DNA of 64,000 nt from an uncultured Rhodospirillales bacterium (lineage in GTDB: Bacteria > Pseudomonadota > Alphaproteobacteria > Azospirillales > Azospirillaceae): NCBI GenBank assembly GCA_903920145.1, contig CAIXKV010000184.1, forward strand, positions 23,111 to 87,110. Reading direction: 5' to 3'. The notes beneath the pieces are model-generated. The model was not told where the DNA came from and did no database searches. It saw only the letters and a list, made by a program, of their open reading frames with translations. Each line of letters begins with the position of its first letter. Within the stretch, counting starts at the first letter, position 1. Made by a program: the position numbers and the translations under genes. This document shows positions 63,864 to 64,000 of this stretch, in pieces.

Positions 63864-64000
63864 TTACTTCACGATCTGAGCGACGACGCCGGCGCCAACG
63901 GTGCGACCGCCTTCGCGAATGGCGAAGCGCAGGCCGTCATCCATGGCGATGGGCGCGATCAACTCGATCTGCATCGCGATCTTGTCTCCCGGCATCACCA
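63864..64000 (-). CDS. tuf: Elongation factor Tu (partial, C-terminus only)
   Basis: The last 45 codons of EF-Tu: [20 protein letters not shown] and a final [17 protein letters not shown], the invariant C-terminus. The rest of the gene lies beyond the right edge. EF-Tu delivers aminoacyl-tRNA to the ribosome. Confidence 0.98.
   Translation of the reverse strand, partial: VMPGDKIAMQIELIAPIAMDDGLRFAIREGGRTVGAGVVAQIVK

Overview
The window is a gene-dense stretch of an alphaproteobacterial chromosome. Reasons: the tuf / tRNA-Trp / secE / nusG / rplKAJL / rpoBC cluster, the fdxA-carD pair, an RcdA-type DUF1465 gene near rpmE, a DUF6468 gene directly after fliM, and a MotE-like gene. The very rich chemotaxis and motility content, a Maf-type flagellin glycosyltransferase and two hemerythrins fit a motile spirillum of the Rhodospirillales (Magnetospirillum/Phaeospirillum-like). 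This is inference; no genus can be fixed from the sequence alone. No rRNA, IS element, CRISPR array or prophage was seen.

Region 1 (1-11.2 kb, minus strand) is one chemotaxis operon, in transcription order: STAS protein, cheY, cheA, MCP, cheW, cheW, MCP, cheD, and a soluble MCP-like protein that runs off the left edge. cheR and cheB are not visible. Region 2 (11.5-23.5 kb, plus strand apart from one small gene) holds biotin synthesis in two blocks, bioF-bioH and bioC-bioD-bioA. They are separated by an RND efflux pair, an orphan histidine kinase and a hemerythrin; the last two are AT-rich. Region 3 (23.6-31.6 kb) has the Maf glycosyltransferase, a small acidic protein, a second hemerythrin, an inositol-phosphatase-family protein, a third MCP (minus) and a divergent periplasmic binding protein.

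Region 4 (32.0-41.4 kb, plus) is a flagellar motor operon: fliL, fliM, a DUF6468 (PflI-like) gene, a motE-like gene, cheZ, two tandem MotB-family genes and a 1061-residue secreted protein with beta-rich and TPR-like parts. It is followed by a large Cache/PAS histidine kinase and a ParA-like ATPase overlapping a coiled-coil partner gene. Region 5 (46.3-51.3 kb) has rpmE, an odd membrane lipoprotein, rcdA (minus), ubiA, fdxA, carD and a metallophosphatase-like protein that has lost its catalytic signatures. Region 6 (51.4-64 kb, minus) is the RNA polymerase / ribosomal protein operon, ending at tuf.

Main points of interest: two neighbouring chemoreceptors that differ by three heptads inserted symmetrically in both coiled-coil arms and share a C-terminal AFERY tether; near-identical CheY-docking peptides in FliM (N-terminal) and CheZ (C-terminal) of the same operon; the tandem MotB pair plus periplasmic TPR protein, a layout that recalls the PflA-type motor scaffold; the ParA/coiled-coil pair as a possible cargo-positioning system; and the pseudo-phosphatase next to carD.
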